This document shows, piece by piece, positions 42,882 to 52,737 of a DNA stretch of 64,000 nucleotides. Every line of letters begins with the position of its first letter. Positions within the stretch are counted from its first letter, which is position 1. The notes beneath the pieces are model-generated. The model was not told the origin of the DNA. It worked only from the letters and a program-made list of their open reading frames with translations, and made no database searches. The stretch comes from QIAW01 sp035487295. GTDB lineage: Bacteria > Acidobacteriota > Terriglobia > Terriglobales > Acidobacteriaceae. The stretch is taken from assembly GCA_035487295.1 (NCBI GenBank), contig DATHMH010000050.1, positions 1 through 64,000 of the forward strand, given 5' to 3'. Both the position numbers and the translations under genes were made by a program.

Positions 42882-45800
42882 ATGAAGCTGCGTAGGTCAA
42901 TCCTCGCCTGTGGTGTTTTGTTATTGGTCTCCTCCGCTTTTATTTTTTCCGCATCTAGCCAGACTGAATCCTTCCAGCAAACCAAGCTTCCCGATCAGAC
43001 CGCGCCCAAATCAGGAGATGTCACCGCCGAAAGCGTTTCGGAACAGTTGCAACCAGGAATCGTGGTCGAAAAAGTTGAAAAATACTCCAATGGCGAAAAA
43101 GCGGGACTGCGGGAAGGAGACCTTCTTCTTAACTGGAGTCGAGGTGATGCCCAAGGAACATTCCAGTCGCCCTTCGATTTTGAAATGGTGCGAATAGAAC
43201 AATTACCCCGCGGAACGGTGACTTTAGAGGGCTGTAGGGGCAAGGAGAAGCGAACCTGGGCATTCGCGCCTGTGAATATTTTTCTCGACAGCGGTATTGA
43301 GGCACGACCAAACTTCTCGCAGAATTCACTTGCTTTTTACATGAAGGCGCGAACGCTAGCCCGGGAAGGAAAACTAAAGCAGGCTGACGAATATTGGAAG
43401 AAGACCATCATCCATACCCAGTCTTCGGCCCCGTGGTTGAGCGCCTGGTTCTCATTGCATTCAGCGACGCAATTCTCTAGCCAGCAACAATGGAATAAGG
43501 CCGATCTCGCTTTCCAGGCCGCTGTAGAGGAGGCCAAAACCGCTGGCCCAGTGGTGGAATCACATGTTCTCCAGGCCTGGGGTGTGTCATTCCGGCAACG
43601 AAATGACATATCCAATGCGGAAGAGCGTTACCAACAAGCGCTATTGGAAAGTGAAAGATGCAAACCTGAAAACATGTTTGCCGCTTCAACCTTAATGGCT
43701 CTTGGCGCACTGTTTACCTACACCGATCTAATTAAGGCCAAAACCTACGATGATGCAGCCTTGGCCATGCGCGAAAGGCTCGCTCCCGAAAGTCTCAGTG
43801 TTTCTTTTTCTCTGCATGCATTGGGCGTTAACGCCTGGGAACGTGGTGATCTGAGGGATGCTGAAGACCTTAACCGGCGGGCCCTCGCGATTCAGCAGAG
43901 ATTCCCTTCCGACAGCGTTGCCATGAGCTACCACGACTTGGGCCTTATTGCGAGGTCTCGCGGCGATCTAATGACGGCTGAAAAGTATTACCGCAAAGCC
44001 CTGACGATTGAACAGAGGTCTATGTCAGACAACGCGGGGCTGGCAAATACTCTGGACGGCCTCGGAGATGTTGAGAGGCAACGTGGAAGCGGGGTGGCGG
44101 CGCTCAGATATCACCGTCAAGCTTTGGCTGTTTTGAAGAAGGAAAATCCTTACGACTTTAGTTATTTGTATGCCTTCTATCGAGCGAACACTCTTGAGTC
44201 TCTTGGTGAGCTCGCTGAAGAGCATGGCGATTGGACTAAAGCCGCTAAATATTATCAGAAATCGCTCAATCTAAGAGAGCGGCAACTGCCTTCCTGCATT
44301 GATGCCGGTAGAACTCTAAATCATTTGGGAGATGTGGCTCGAAAGAGTGGCCAACTGGCAAAGTCCCAAAAATACTATCGTCGGGCGCTGGCTGCGTTTC
44401 ACAAACTGAATGCTCCTGTTGCCGAAGAGGCGAAATCGACCGTGGGTCTGGCCGAGATTGCAAGACGCAAGCACCAACCAGTATTGGCTTCGAAGTTCTA
44501 CGAACAGGCGCTCAAGACTTTTGAGAGTCAGACCACTCGGCTAGGTGGCTCAGAAGAAACTCAATCTAGTTTTCGGGCTCAGTACTCCGATTACTACAAA
44601 GACTACGCTGATCTGCTGATTACCCAAAAAAAGTCTAATATTGCTTTTCAAGTACTAGAGCGCTTACGCGCCCGTAGTTTGCTCGAGACCTTGCAGGCGG
44701 ACCACGCGGAGATCCGTAAGGGAGTTGATCCCACTCTGGTGGAGAAAGAACGCTCTTTACAGGATTGGATCAACGCAAAATCAAACCGGCGAATGGAATT
44801 GCCAGCTGATAAAAACAGTGACGAGCAGGTAGCCGCGTTCGACAAAGAAATCAACGACCTGCTGGCCCAATACAAGGATGTCGAAGAGCAAATCAGAACT
44901 ACCAGCCCGGCGTACGCTGCCCTGACCCAACCACAGCCAATCACGGCCAAAGAAGTCCAGGAGCGATTGCTCGCCCCAGACACCCTGCTGCTGGAATATT
45001 TGCTGGGCGAAGAGCGCAGCTACGTCTTCGCGATCACGCCAGATTTCCTCAATGCTTACGAACTGCCGAAGCGCGCTGTGATTGAGCCTCTTGCCCGGCG
45101 TGCGTATAAGCTACTGAGCCAGCACAGTCACCAAAGCCAGAGCCCGCAGCAAAGAATGCTGGCGACCAAAGCCGAAGCCGAATACTCGTGCACCATCACC
45201 GAATTGAGCCGCATGATTCTCGGACCGGTTAGCAGACAACTCCAGCAGAAGCGGCTGCTCATTGTCAGCGACGGCGCGCTGCAATATATTCCTTTTTCTG
45301 CTCTTCAAAGACCTGACTCATTAGATTCTGCCAAGCCCACTCCGCTGGTCGCCGAGCACGAAATCATCAACCTGCCTTCAGCCTCTGTACTGGCCGTACT
45401 TCGTCGTGAAGAAATAAAGCGCAAACCGGCCACCAACGAAGTAGCAGTCATGGCCGATCCGGTCTTTGGGCCCCGGGACGAACGTGTAACCCTGTCAGCA
45501 GCGAATGGCCAAGCAGTCACCAACAAACCTGCTGCACAGCATTCTTCCGACACCTTCGATTTGCCTGTCGAGCCGGAGACCCAAAGCGACCTCGACCGCT
45601 CCGCCCAGCAGCTTGGCATCTCCGGATTCCCCCGCCTTCCTTTCACCCGCCGCGAAGCTGAGGCCATCTACTCGATCGCCGGCAAAAACGCCCTCGAAGC
45701 CCTCGACTTCGACGCCAGCAAGGCCACAGCCCTCGGCGCGCAGTTGAGGGACTATCGCATCGTGCACTTTGCCACGCACGGGTTGCTGAATAATGATCAC

Positions 45801-46202
45801 CCCGAGCTGAGCGGGCTTGTGCTTTCCCTGGTAGATAAGCAAGGCAACGAGCAGGATGGTTTTCTGCGCATGCTGGATATCTACAACATGGATTTGAACG
45901 CCGATCTGGTCGTGCTAAGCGCCTGCCAGACAGCCCTGGGAAAAGAACTCGGCGAAGAAGGATTAGTCGGGCTAACACGCGGCTTCATGTATGCCGGGGC
46001 CCCGCGCGTCGTCGCGAGCTTGTGGAAAGTAGACGACGAAGCCACGGCCGAGTTGATGAAAAAGTTCTACGAAGGCATGCTGCGCGATCACCAGACTCCG
46101 GCGCAAGCTTTGCGTAGCGCCCAGCAATGGATGCGCATGCAAAAGCCCTGGCAATCTCCCTATTACTGGGCAGGATTTGAACTTCAAGGCGAGTGGAAAT
46201 GA
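42882..46202 (+). CDS. Exported PDZ-TPR protein with a CHAT peptidase domain
   Basis: 1106 residues from ATG 42882 (CCCTCCC precedes; the longer frame from 42813 lacks a signal). A signal peptide (LACGVLLLVSSAFIFSASSQ) leads into a PDZ-like domain (about 40-115, EKYSNGEKAGLREGDLLLNW), then about ten TPR units (about 130-590; repeats of ALAIQQRF, AEKYYRKALTIEQR type) and a C-terminal CHAT caspase-like domain (about 670-1106). The presumed dyad is H966 (HFATHGLL) and C1015 (LSACQTALG). CHAT-TPR proteins include TPR-CHAT/Csx29 and separase-like peptidases, usually cytoplasmic; an exported one with a PDZ domain is unusual. No partner gene adjacent. Substrate unknown. Confidence 0.88.
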   Translation: MKLRRSILACGVLLLVSSAFIFSASSQTESFQQTKLPDQTAPKSGDVTAESVSEQLQPGIVVEKVEKYSNGEKAGLREGDLLLNWSRGDAQGTFQSPFDFEMVRIEQLPRGTVTLEGCRGKEKRTWAFAPVNIFLDSGIEARPNFSQNSLAFYMKARTLAREGKLKQADEYWKKTIIHTQSSAPWLSAWFSLHSATQFSSQQQWNKADLAFQAAVEEAKTAGPVVESHVLQAWGVSFRQRNDISNAEERYQQALLESERCKPENMFAASTLMALGALFTYTDLIKAKTYDDAALAMRERLAPESLSVSFSLHALGVNAWERGDLRDAEDLNRRALAIQQRFPSDSVAMSYHDLGLIARSRGDLMTAEKYYRKALTIEQRSMSDNAGLANTLDGLGDVERQRGSGVAALRYHRQALAVLKKENPYDFSYLYAFYRANTLESLGELAEEHGDWTKAAKYYQKSLNLRERQLPSCIDAGRTLNHLGDVARKSGQLAKSQKYYRRALAAFHKLNAPVAEEAKSTVGLAEIARRKHQPVLASKFYEQALKTFESQTTRLGGSEETQSSFRAQYSDYYKDYADLLITQKKSNIAFQVLERLRARSLLETLQADHAEIRKGVDPTLVEKERSLQDWINAKSNRRMELPADKNSDEQVAAFDKEINDLLAQYKDVEEQIRTTSPAYAALTQPQPITAKEVQERLLAPDTLLLEYLLGEERSYVFAITPDFLNAYELPKRAVIEPLARRAYKLLSQHSHQSQSPQQRMLATKAEAEYSCTITELSRMILGPVSRQLQQKRLLIVSDGALQYIPFSALQRPDSLDSAKPTPLVAEHEIINLPSASVLAVLRREEIKRKPATNEVAVMADPVFGPRDERVTLSAANGQAVTNKPAAQHSSDTFDLPVEPETQSDLDRSAQQLGISGFPRLPFTRREAEAIYSIAGKNALEALDFDASKATALGAQLRDYRIVHFATHGLLNNDHPELSGLVLSLVDKQGNEQDGFLRMLDIYNMDLNADLVVLSACQTALGKELGEEGLVGLTRGFMYAGAPRVVASLWKVDDEATAELMKKFYEGMLRDHQTPAQALRSAQQWMRMQKPWQSPYYWAGFELQGEWK

Positions 46203-46209
46203 GAAGAAT

Positions 46210-46275
46210 TGAATCATTGAGACATCGGGTCATTGGGTCATTGATGATTGCGTAATCGGGTAATCTAGTAATTGA
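46210..46275. repeat. TCATTG / GTAATC word repeat
   Basis: GAATCATTGAGACATCGGG, TCATTGGGTCATTGATGATT, GCGTAATCGGGTAATC and TAGTAATTGATC: two related words (TCATTGGG, GTAATCGGG) repeat with changes, directly after the CHAT stop codon. Confidence 0.5.
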
Positions 46276-46330
46276 TCCGAGAATTGCAAATTCTGGAGAC
46301 AAAGCAAATCCCAAGTTCCACTGAGGACGA

Positions 46331-47446
46331 ATGATTATTGGTGTTCCTAAAGAGGTCAAAGACAACGAGGCGCGGGTGGGCATTGTGCCTGCGGGGGTAA
46401 AGGGGCTGGTGGATGCCGGCCATCAGGTCATTGTGCAAACCAAGGCCGGTGAGGGCTCTTCCCTTCCCGACAACGATTATCAACATGCGGGCGCGGAAAT
46501 CGTGGGTACGGAAAAAGAAGTCTGGGGACGCGCCGAAATGGTGGTCAAGGTGAAAGAACCCACCGCCCAGGAAATAGGCTTCTTCCGCGAGAACCTGGTG
46601 CTGTTTACCTATCTGCACCTCGCTCCGATTCCCGATCTGACCAACGAGCTGCTGAAGAAAAAAGTAACGGGCATCGCCTATGAAACTGTAACGGACAAGC
46701 AAGGAACCCTGCCGCTGCTGACGCCCATGTCCGAGGTTGCGGGGCGCATGTCGGTGCAGGTGGGCGCGACATATCTGGAAAAGGAAAAGGGCGGACGCGG
46801 TGTTTTGCTGGGAGGCGTGCCCGGTGTGCCGCCGGCGGCAGTTGTGATCATTGGTGGAGGCATCGTCGGCACGCATGCAGCAAAGATCGCCGTGGGCATG
46901 GGCGCCAACGTCACGATTATTGATCTCAATCTAAATCGCCTGCGCGAGCTTGACGACATCTTCAGCGGGCGTCTACATACCCTCGCATCTAACTCTTATT
47001 CCATCGCTCATGCCACCTCTCATGCCGACTTGGTGATCGGCGGTGTGCTCATTCCCGGCGCTTCGGCTCCCAAATTGGTCACCAAACACATGGTCTCAAA
47101 GATGAAGAAAGGCGCCGTAATCGTAGATGTCGCCATCGATCAGGGCGGATGCGTCGAGACCGCTCGTCCCACCACGCACAGCAATCCTTCCTATGTGGTT
47201 GACGGCGTGGTGCACTATTGCGTCACCAATATGCCAGGCGCGGTTCCGCACACCTCCACGCTGGCCCTTACCAACGCGACACTTCCTTACGTAATGAAGC
47301 TGGCCCAGCATGGAGCGGAAGCGGCAATCAAGGCTGACAGCGGTATCCGGGCCGGGGTGAATACCTATCAGGGCAGTGTCACCTACGCCGCTGTCGCCCA
47401 GTCGCAAGGGAAGCAATGGAAAGATGTGATGACTCTGCTGGGATAA
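46331..47446 (+). CDS. ald: Alanine dehydrogenase
   Basis: 371 residues, the standard size. N-terminal MIIGVPKEVKDNEARVGI with R15 and K-containing VVKVKEP, catalytic His in FTYLHLAP (about 96), dinucleotide-binding VVIIGGGIVGTHAAKIAVGMG, and the C-terminal YVVDGVVHYCVTNMPGAVP. It interconverts alanine and pyruvate plus ammonium with NAD. Start codon is preceded by GAGGACGA. Stands alone between the CHAT gene and small membrane genes. Confidence 0.96.
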   Translation: MIIGVPKEVKDNEARVGIVPAGVKGLVDAGHQVIVQTKAGEGSSLPDNDYQHAGAEIVGTEKEVWGRAEMVVKVKEPTAQEIGFFRENLVLFTYLHLAPIPDLTNELLKKKVTGIAYETVTDKQGTLPLLTPMSEVAGRMSVQVGATYLEKEKGGRGVLLGGVPGVPPAAVVIIGGGIVGTHAAKIAVGMGANVTIIDLNLNRLRELDDIFSGRLHTLASNSYSIAHATSHADLVIGGVLIPGASAPKLVTKHMVSKMKKGAVIVDVAIDQGGCVETARPTTHSNPSYVVDGVVHYCVTNMPGAVPHTSTLALTNATLPYVMKLAQHGAEAAIKADSGIRAGVNTYQGSVTYAAVAQSQGKQWKDVMTLLG

Positions 47447-47573
47447 TGTCGAAGGCAATCCCGTCTACTTATCACCAGGCACTCTAGTTGCAGACTTGCT
47501 GGGCTGCGTACTCGCCTTGAAAGATCGCTCTTTTCAGCACTGGTGTAGAATGACGGCTCCACGGAGAATCTGC

Positions 47574-47891
47574 ATGAATCAGCTCAAACAGATACTGCTC
47601 AATCAATATATTGGAGCAATCGTGATTGCTTTTGTCTGGGCACAAGCAGTGATTTCACTTGTACAGCTTGTGACGCAACCGACCGAGATGCTGATCATCA
47701 AGATCTTAGACCAGAGCAACTACAGTCAGATGTTCGGGCAGCAATCTTTCAAGCTCAATTGGGCGCTCACACTTGCCGGCATACTCTATGCGGTTGCACT
47801 GTTCCTGGCAGGTTATCTGCTCGCAATGTGGATCTACGCGCAACCAAAAACCAGCCCGGCAACAGAAAGCGTCGCAACTGATGAAGACTGA
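47574..47891 (+). CDS. Small two-span membrane protein
   Basis: 105 residues from ATG 47574 (GGAGAA nine bases upstream; the longer frame starts at 47496 without a good site). Two hydrophobic segments, about 14-36 and 65-87, and an acidic soluble C-terminus (ESVATDED). I recognise no family. It overlaps the next gene by 11 bases, which also encodes a two-span protein of the same size, so the two may form a pair. Confidence 0.6.
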   Translation: MNQLKQILLNQYIGAIVIAFVWAQAVISLVQLVTQPTEMLIIKILDQSNYSQMFGQQSFKLNWALTLAGILYAVALFLAGYLLAMWIYAQPKTSPATESVATDED

Positions 47892-48186
47892 TGCAAACCC
47901 CACGCAATTGCTGCGAAAACGGTATATACCCAATCTGGCGGCGGCGCTGGTTACCATTCATGCTGTCGTGAATTTGTTTTCGCTGGGGCGACTCGCTCTG
48001 AGCAGATTGCTTCTACTGCCAGAACAGACTACGTCGACAGACCTGAACCAGATGATATGGCGCTTAGCGCATCCCTCGCGTCCATACATATCGCCCCAAC
48101 AAGTGCTTCATTCCATTCTGTTCTCCCTGCTTCTGCTGATCGCTGCATACATCATCGTGCGGCGGACTGCCGCAACCGATGTCTAG
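47881..48186 (+). CDS. Small two-span membrane protein, partner of the previous gene
   Basis: 101 residues from ATG 47881. Basic N-terminus (LLRKRYIP), first hydrophobic segment about 18-42, a loop rich in Thr, Ser and Pro, second segment about 74-94 (VLHSILFSLLLLIAAYIIV) and a short basic tail. No family recognised. Its overlap with the preceding small gene implies co-translation; similar size and topology suggest they act together, perhaps as a membrane heterodimer, which is inference. Confidence 0.55.
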   Translation: MKTDANPTQLLRKRYIPNLAAALVTIHAVVNLFSLGRLALSRLLLLPEQTTSTDLNQMIWRLAHPSRPYISPQQVLHSILFSLLLLIAAYIIVRRTAATDV

Positions 48187-48369
48187 TCTTAACAGACTTG
48201 TAGCATTGCGCAGAGGAAGTTAAGAAATTACCCTTGGGCACTCTCCCCCGGCAAGATACCACTGCTCGCCCTTTGTTGAGCGCCACACGCCCTGTCCTGA
48301 TCAGGTAGCTTGCCTCTGCCGACTGCTGTATCATGTTCCCCTTGATTCCTTTCAGGAGCAACATCACCA

Positions 48370-51300
48370 ATGATTCCCCGGAGCATTCTTGTTCTGATCT
48401 TGTTGTTTGCTACTACGTTCTGTTTGAGCCAGGCCAAAAGCACCGAGTCCAAGAAGCATGCCTCGCGGGGCCGAACTTCGGCGCAACAATCTACAAAGAC
48501 TCCTGCGGCAACGATCTCTGTCGGCGCGATTGATGAAAAGCTGTTCGGCGCCATGCGCTGGCGGCAGGTGGGTCCGTTTCGCGGAGGCCGCGTGCTCGCC
48601 GTCACAGGCGTTCCCGGCGAACCTAATGTCTTCTATTTTGGCGCTGCCTCAGGCGGAATTTGGAAGTCCAACGACGCCGGCGCAAACTGGGAGCCGATCT
48701 TCGATAAAGATGGGACTGCTTCCATCGGCAGCATCGCCGTTTCGCCCTCGGATCACAACATTATTTACGTTGGCACCGGCGAGGCTTGCATTCGCGGCAA
48801 CATTACTTACGGCAATGGGGTATACAAGTCGGTGGATGGCGGCAAGACCTGGAAGAACATCGGCTTAAAAGATACGCAGCACATTGGCGCGGTCGTAGTT
48901 GACCCCAGGAACCCGAATATTGTTTTTGTCGCAGCCTTGGGCCATGCCTATGGGCCGAATGAAGAGCGCGGCCTCTTCCGCTCGACGGATGGCGGCGCCA
49001 CATGGCAGAACGTTTTGTTTAAAGACAACAAGACCGGCGCTATCGATGTAGTGTTCGATCCCAACAACTCCAACACCCTCTTTGCCGCGTTGTGGGAGGT
49101 GGTTCGCACCCCTTGGAGCCTGAGCAGCGGTGGACCCGGCAGCGGTCTCTACAAATCCAGCGACGGTGGAAGCACATGGAATCGCCTCGAAGGCCACGGC
49201 TTGCCTGCCGGCATTATGGGCCGTATTGGGGTGTCTGTTTCGGGCGGCGATTCCAGCCGTGTCTATGCGCTCATCGAATCCAAAGAAGGCGGGCTTTATC
49301 GCTCCGATGACGCCGGCGAAAGCTGGATTCGCATGAACGAAGATGGCCGCCTCCGCCAGCGGGCATGGTATTTCAGCCACATCTTTGCCGATCCCAAATC
49401 AACCGACACGGTTTATCTGCTCAATACGGGAATGTTCCGCTCGACCGATGGCGGCCGGACCTTTAACCTGCTGTCCGCGCCGCATGGCGATCACCACGGC
49501 CTGTGGATTGATCCTGACAATCCGCAGCGCATGATCAATGGCAACGATGGCGGCGCAACCGTCTCCACCGATAACGGCAAGACCTGGAGCACCGAATACA
49601 ACCAGCCAACGGCCCAGTTCTACCACGTGATCACCGACAATCGCTGGCCCTACTACATTTACGGCGCGCAGCAGGACAACTCAACCATAGCCATCAAGAG
49701 CTACGACGACGATGGCATCATCGGACGGCAGGATTGGTACGAAGTGGGCGGTGGCGAGAGCGGATACATTGCGCCTTATCCCTCCGATCCCAACATCGTT
49801 TATGCCGGGGCTGAGTATGTGACCACGCGCTTCGATAAGCGCACCGAGCAGATTGTGGATATCTCGGTGCTGCCACTTGATCCCTCGGGCAACGGCGCGG
49901 AAAAACTGGAGCACCGCTTTCAGTGGACTTCTCCGCTGTTCATCTCGCCCCATGATCCCAACACGCTCTACAACGCGGGCGAGGTGTTGTATAAATCCAC
50001 CGACGGCGGACAGAGTTGGACCGCGATCAGCCCCGACCTGACGCGCAACGATAAATCCAAACAGAAGCCCTCAGGTGGACCGATCACGCTCGATATCACC
50101 AGTGTGGAATATTACGACACCATCTTCGCCGCAGCCGAATCCCCGGTACAAAAAGATCTGCTTTGGGTTGGTACCGATGATGGGCTGGTGCAGCTCTCGT
50201 CCGACGGCGGAAAAAACTGGTCGAATGTCACGCCCAAAGACCTGCCCGAGTGGAGCATGATCAGCATCATTGAACCTTCACACTACGATGCCGGCACCGC
50301 TTACATCGCTGTAGACCGCCACAAGCTCGACGATTTCCATCCGTTGATTTATCGCACACGCGACTTCGGCAAGAGCTGGGCCAGGATCGCTGGTGGTATT
50401 CCCGAGGGTTCCTATGTTCGTTCGGTGCGCGAAGACCCGGTGCGCAAAGGCCTGCTGTTCGCTGGAACCGAAACCGGCGTGTTCTTTTCCGTGAATGATG
50501 GTGAGAACTGGCAGACGCTCAAGCTGAACTTGCCGCCCGTCCCGGTCCATGACCTCGCCATTCATCAGGATGATCTGGTGGCGGCCACGCATGGGCGCTC
50601 CTTCTGGGTACTGGATGACATCACTCCTCTGCGGCAGATTGACTCAACTTCAGCCGGTGCGGAGATGATCCTGTACAAACCGCAGCCGGCATTGCGCCTG
50701 CATTATCCCGATCAGATCGAAAGGCGTGGCCCGCTGGGCGACGATCCTCCGCTGGGCGCGATCATTGATTACTACTTCAAAACCGCACCCAGGGACGAAG
50801 TGAAACTCGAAATTCTCGACAGCAATGGCAAGGTGGTGCGCAGCCTCTCCAGCCATGAGAAGAAGGAGTTTGAGCAGCCGCCGGAGTGGCCTGACATGGT
50901 AAAAGAGGTCACCACCATTCCCGCCGACGCCGGTATGAATCGCTATGCGTGGAACTTGCGTTGGGAAACGCCGGTCAGGATTCCAGGAGCTTTTTATAGC
51001 GGCACCGGACCACGAGGCCCGCTTGCTCTACCCGGAAACTACACCCTGAAGATCACGGTAGGAACCCAGAGCCAGACGCAGCCGCTTGAGATCGTGGTTG
51101 ATCCGCGGATAAAAAACATTAATCCGGCCGACCTGCAAAAACAGTTTGACTTGCAAATGCAGGTGCGCGACGCGAACGCTGAGTTGCACCGCGCGGTAAA
51201 CCAGATTCGCGAACTGCATGCGGCACTCAAGGGGCTGCATCCACGCCTCGAAAGCGACCCCAAACTCAAGCCGCTGTTGGAGCAAGCCGACGCGCTCGAT

Positions 51301-51600
51301 AAAAAAGTAACGCCGGTAGAAGAGGAATTGATCCAGGTAAACATGAAAGGCTCAGAGGCAAACCTGGCGTTTCCAAACATGCTCAATGAGCTGTTCGATA
51401 GCTTTACTTCAAGCCTTGAGGCCGGCGACGGAGCCCCTACGCAGCAACAATATGAAGTTTACAAGAGGCTCAGGGGAAGGCTTGATCAACAACTCGAAAC
51501 CTGGAAGCAACTTTTGGCTTCCGATGTGCCGGCATTCAACGAGCAGGTCAAGAAAGCTGATATTCCATTGCTTTACCTGCCTTCTGCCACCGGTGAATAG
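48370..51600 (+). CDS. Exported VPS10/sortilin-like BNR propeller protein
   Basis: 1076 residues with a signal peptide (SILVLILLFATTFCLSQAK). Residues about 55-780 hold at least eight BNR/Asp-box repeats of the S/T-x-D-x-G-x-T-W form (KSNDAGANW, KSVDGGKTW, RSTDGGATW, KSSDGGSTW, RSDDAGESW, STDNGKTW, KSTDGGQSW, LSSDGGKNW), i.e. the ten-bladed sortilin-type propeller. Residues about 850-940 are FN3-like, and about 950-1070 helical (VRDANAELHRAVNQIRELHAAL). Such proteins are common in Acidobacteria and often called glycosyl hydrolases without proof. Likely periplasmic or surface binding. Confidence 0.9.
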   Translation: MIPRSILVLILLFATTFCLSQAKSTESKKHASRGRTSAQQSTKTPAATISVGAIDEKLFGAMRWRQVGPFRGGRVLAVTGVPGEPNVFYFGAASGGIWKSNDAGANWEPIFDKDGTASIGSIAVSPSDHNIIYVGTGEACIRGNITYGNGVYKSVDGGKTWKNIGLKDTQHIGAVVVDPRNPNIVFVAALGHAYGPNEERGLFRSTDGGATWQNVLFKDNKTGAIDVVFDPNNSNTLFAALWEVVRTPWSLSSGGPGSGLYKSSDGGSTWNRLEGHGLPAGIMGRIGVSVSGGDSSRVYALIESKEGGLYRSDDAGESWIRMNEDGRLRQRAWYFSHIFADPKSTDTVYLLNTGMFRSTDGGRTFNLLSAPHGDHHGLWIDPDNPQRMINGNDGGATVSTDNGKTWSTEYNQPTAQFYHVITDNRWPYYIYGAQQDNSTIAIKSYDDDGIIGRQDWYEVGGGESGYIAPYPSDPNIVYAGAEYVTTRFDKRTEQIVDISVLPLDPSGNGAEKLEHRFQWTSPLFISPHDPNTLYNAGEVLYKSTDGGQSWTAISPDLTRNDKSKQKPSGGPITLDITSVEYYDTIFAAAESPVQKDLLWVGTDDGLVQLSSDGGKNWSNVTPKDLPEWSMISIIEPSHYDAGTAYIAVDRHKLDDFHPLIYRTRDFGKSWARIAGGIPEGSYVRSVREDPVRKGLLFAGTETGVFFSVNDGENWQTLKLNLPPVPVHDLAIHQDDLVAATHGRSFWVLDDITPLRQIDSTSAGAEMILYKPQPALRLHYPDQIERRGPLGDDPPLGAIIDYYFKTAPRDEVKLEILDSNGKVVRSLSSHEKKEFEQPPEWPDMVKEVTTIPADAGMNRYAWNLRWETPVRIPGAFYSGTGPRGPLALPGNYTLKITVGTQSQTQPLEIVVDPRIKNINPADLQKQFDLQMQVRDANAELHRAVNQIRELHAALKGLHPRLESDPKLKPLLEQADALDKKVTPVEEELIQVNMKGSEANLAFPNMLNELFDSFTSSLEAGDGAPTQQQYEVYKRLRGRLDQQLETWKQLLASDVPAFNEQVKKADIPLLYLPSATGE

Positions 51601-51613
51601 AGCTGTATCGGAA

Positions 51614-52585
51614 TCAGGCTACAGTCTTCTTGCGAGTGCGCGCTGCTGCATGGGGCGCGGCCGACACGAGGGCAGAGGGTCTGGGCATCTTCTGTTTGAG
51701 CTTTAAGACCGGAGCAAAAAGGTCGCCTGACTTTTCCACTCTTTTTAATACCTGATCGGCGGTGAAGACCAGCACCTCCGGATTTTCGTTCTTCAGGCAG
51801 CGCGCAACTTCATCCCAGGTTACGGGAGTGGAGACCGTGGGATGTTCCCTGGCGCGCAGCGAACAAACACAGATGGTTGTTTTGTGAACGTCGTTCTGGC
51901 TCCAATCCACGAAAACTTTGTTGGTGCGTAAAGACTTTTTCATGTCGGAGACGACCTGCTCCGGATGTTCGCGTTCCAGTTTTCGGGCCAGCTCATGGGC
52001 AAAGGGTTTGGTCTCGTCATAGGTCGCCTTGGTATTCAAAGGCACGTAGACCTGCAGGCCCTTGGAGCCTGAGGTTTTGGGAAGGCATACCAGATCCAAT
52101 CTGTCGAAGAACTCCTTCAGCCACAGCGCGACCTGGCAACACTGAACGATGGTGGCAGGAGGGCCAGGGTCGAGATCGAAGACCATCATTGTGGGGCGCG
52201 GCATATCTTTGGCCAACGAGAGCGAGGTGTGCAGTTCGATATCGGCGAGATTTGCCGCCCACACCAGGGTGGCCGCGTCCTGTACCAGGCAGTAATCCAT
52301 CCAGCGCTTGTAGCCTTCGCTCCAGATTGGGGCAGTCTGTACCCATTCCGGCCGGTGGGTGGGGCAGTTCTTCTCATAGAAAAACATGCCATCCACGCCA
52401 TTGGGGTAGCGTTTCATGGTCAGCGGACGTCCGCGCAAATGCGGCAACAGGACTGGGGCAATTCGCACGTAATAGTCAATAAGCTGCCCTTTGGTGAAGC
52501 CGGCGGCCGGATACAAAACTTTGTCGAGATTAGAAACTTCCAGGCGCCGGCCCTGGATTTCAATCGTGGAGGTTTTCTTTGCCAT
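51614..52585 (-). CDS. LigD-type polymerase/primase domain protein
   Basis: 323 residues, an isolated AEP-superfamily Pol domain like that of LigD in bacterial NHEJ. Visible are LDKVLYPAAGFTKGQLIDYY, TMKRYPNGVDGMFFYEKNCP, catalytic metal motif MVFDLDPGPP, and PKTSGSKGLQVYVPL with the catalytic Ser/Lys/His-type segment, then RTNKVFVDWSQNDVHKT. It adds nucleotides, often ribonucleotides, to DNA ends. No ku, no ligase or nuclease domain is present here, so it must act with distant partners or in repair without NHEJ. Converges on the VPS10 gene, with 13 bases between stops. Confidence 0.88.
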   Translation of the reverse strand: MAKKTSTIEIQGRRLEVSNLDKVLYPAAGFTKGQLIDYYVRIAPVLLPHLRGRPLTMKRYPNGVDGMFFYEKNCPTHRPEWVQTAPIWSEGYKRWMDYCLVQDAATLVWAANLADIELHTSLSLAKDMPRPTMMVFDLDPGPPATIVQCCQVALWLKEFFDRLDLVCLPKTSGSKGLQVYVPLNTKATYDETKPFAHELARKLEREHPEQVVSDMKKSLRTNKVFVDWSQNDVHKTTICVCSLRAREHPTVSTPVTWDEVARCLKNENPEVLVFTADQVLKRVEKSGDLFAPVLKLKQKMPRPSALVSAAPHAAARTRKKTVA

Positions 52586-52737
52586 AACCTATCCTGTTGA
52601 ATTTAGATGCGCCAGCCCGGAAAGATGCTCCTCCCAATGAACATGTTAACGCGGAGTATCCATTCCGCAAATCCTGCCCAACTTTTGAAAACATATTCTG
52701 AGCAATTCACAACATTGTTTCATGCCATGCCATCCAA

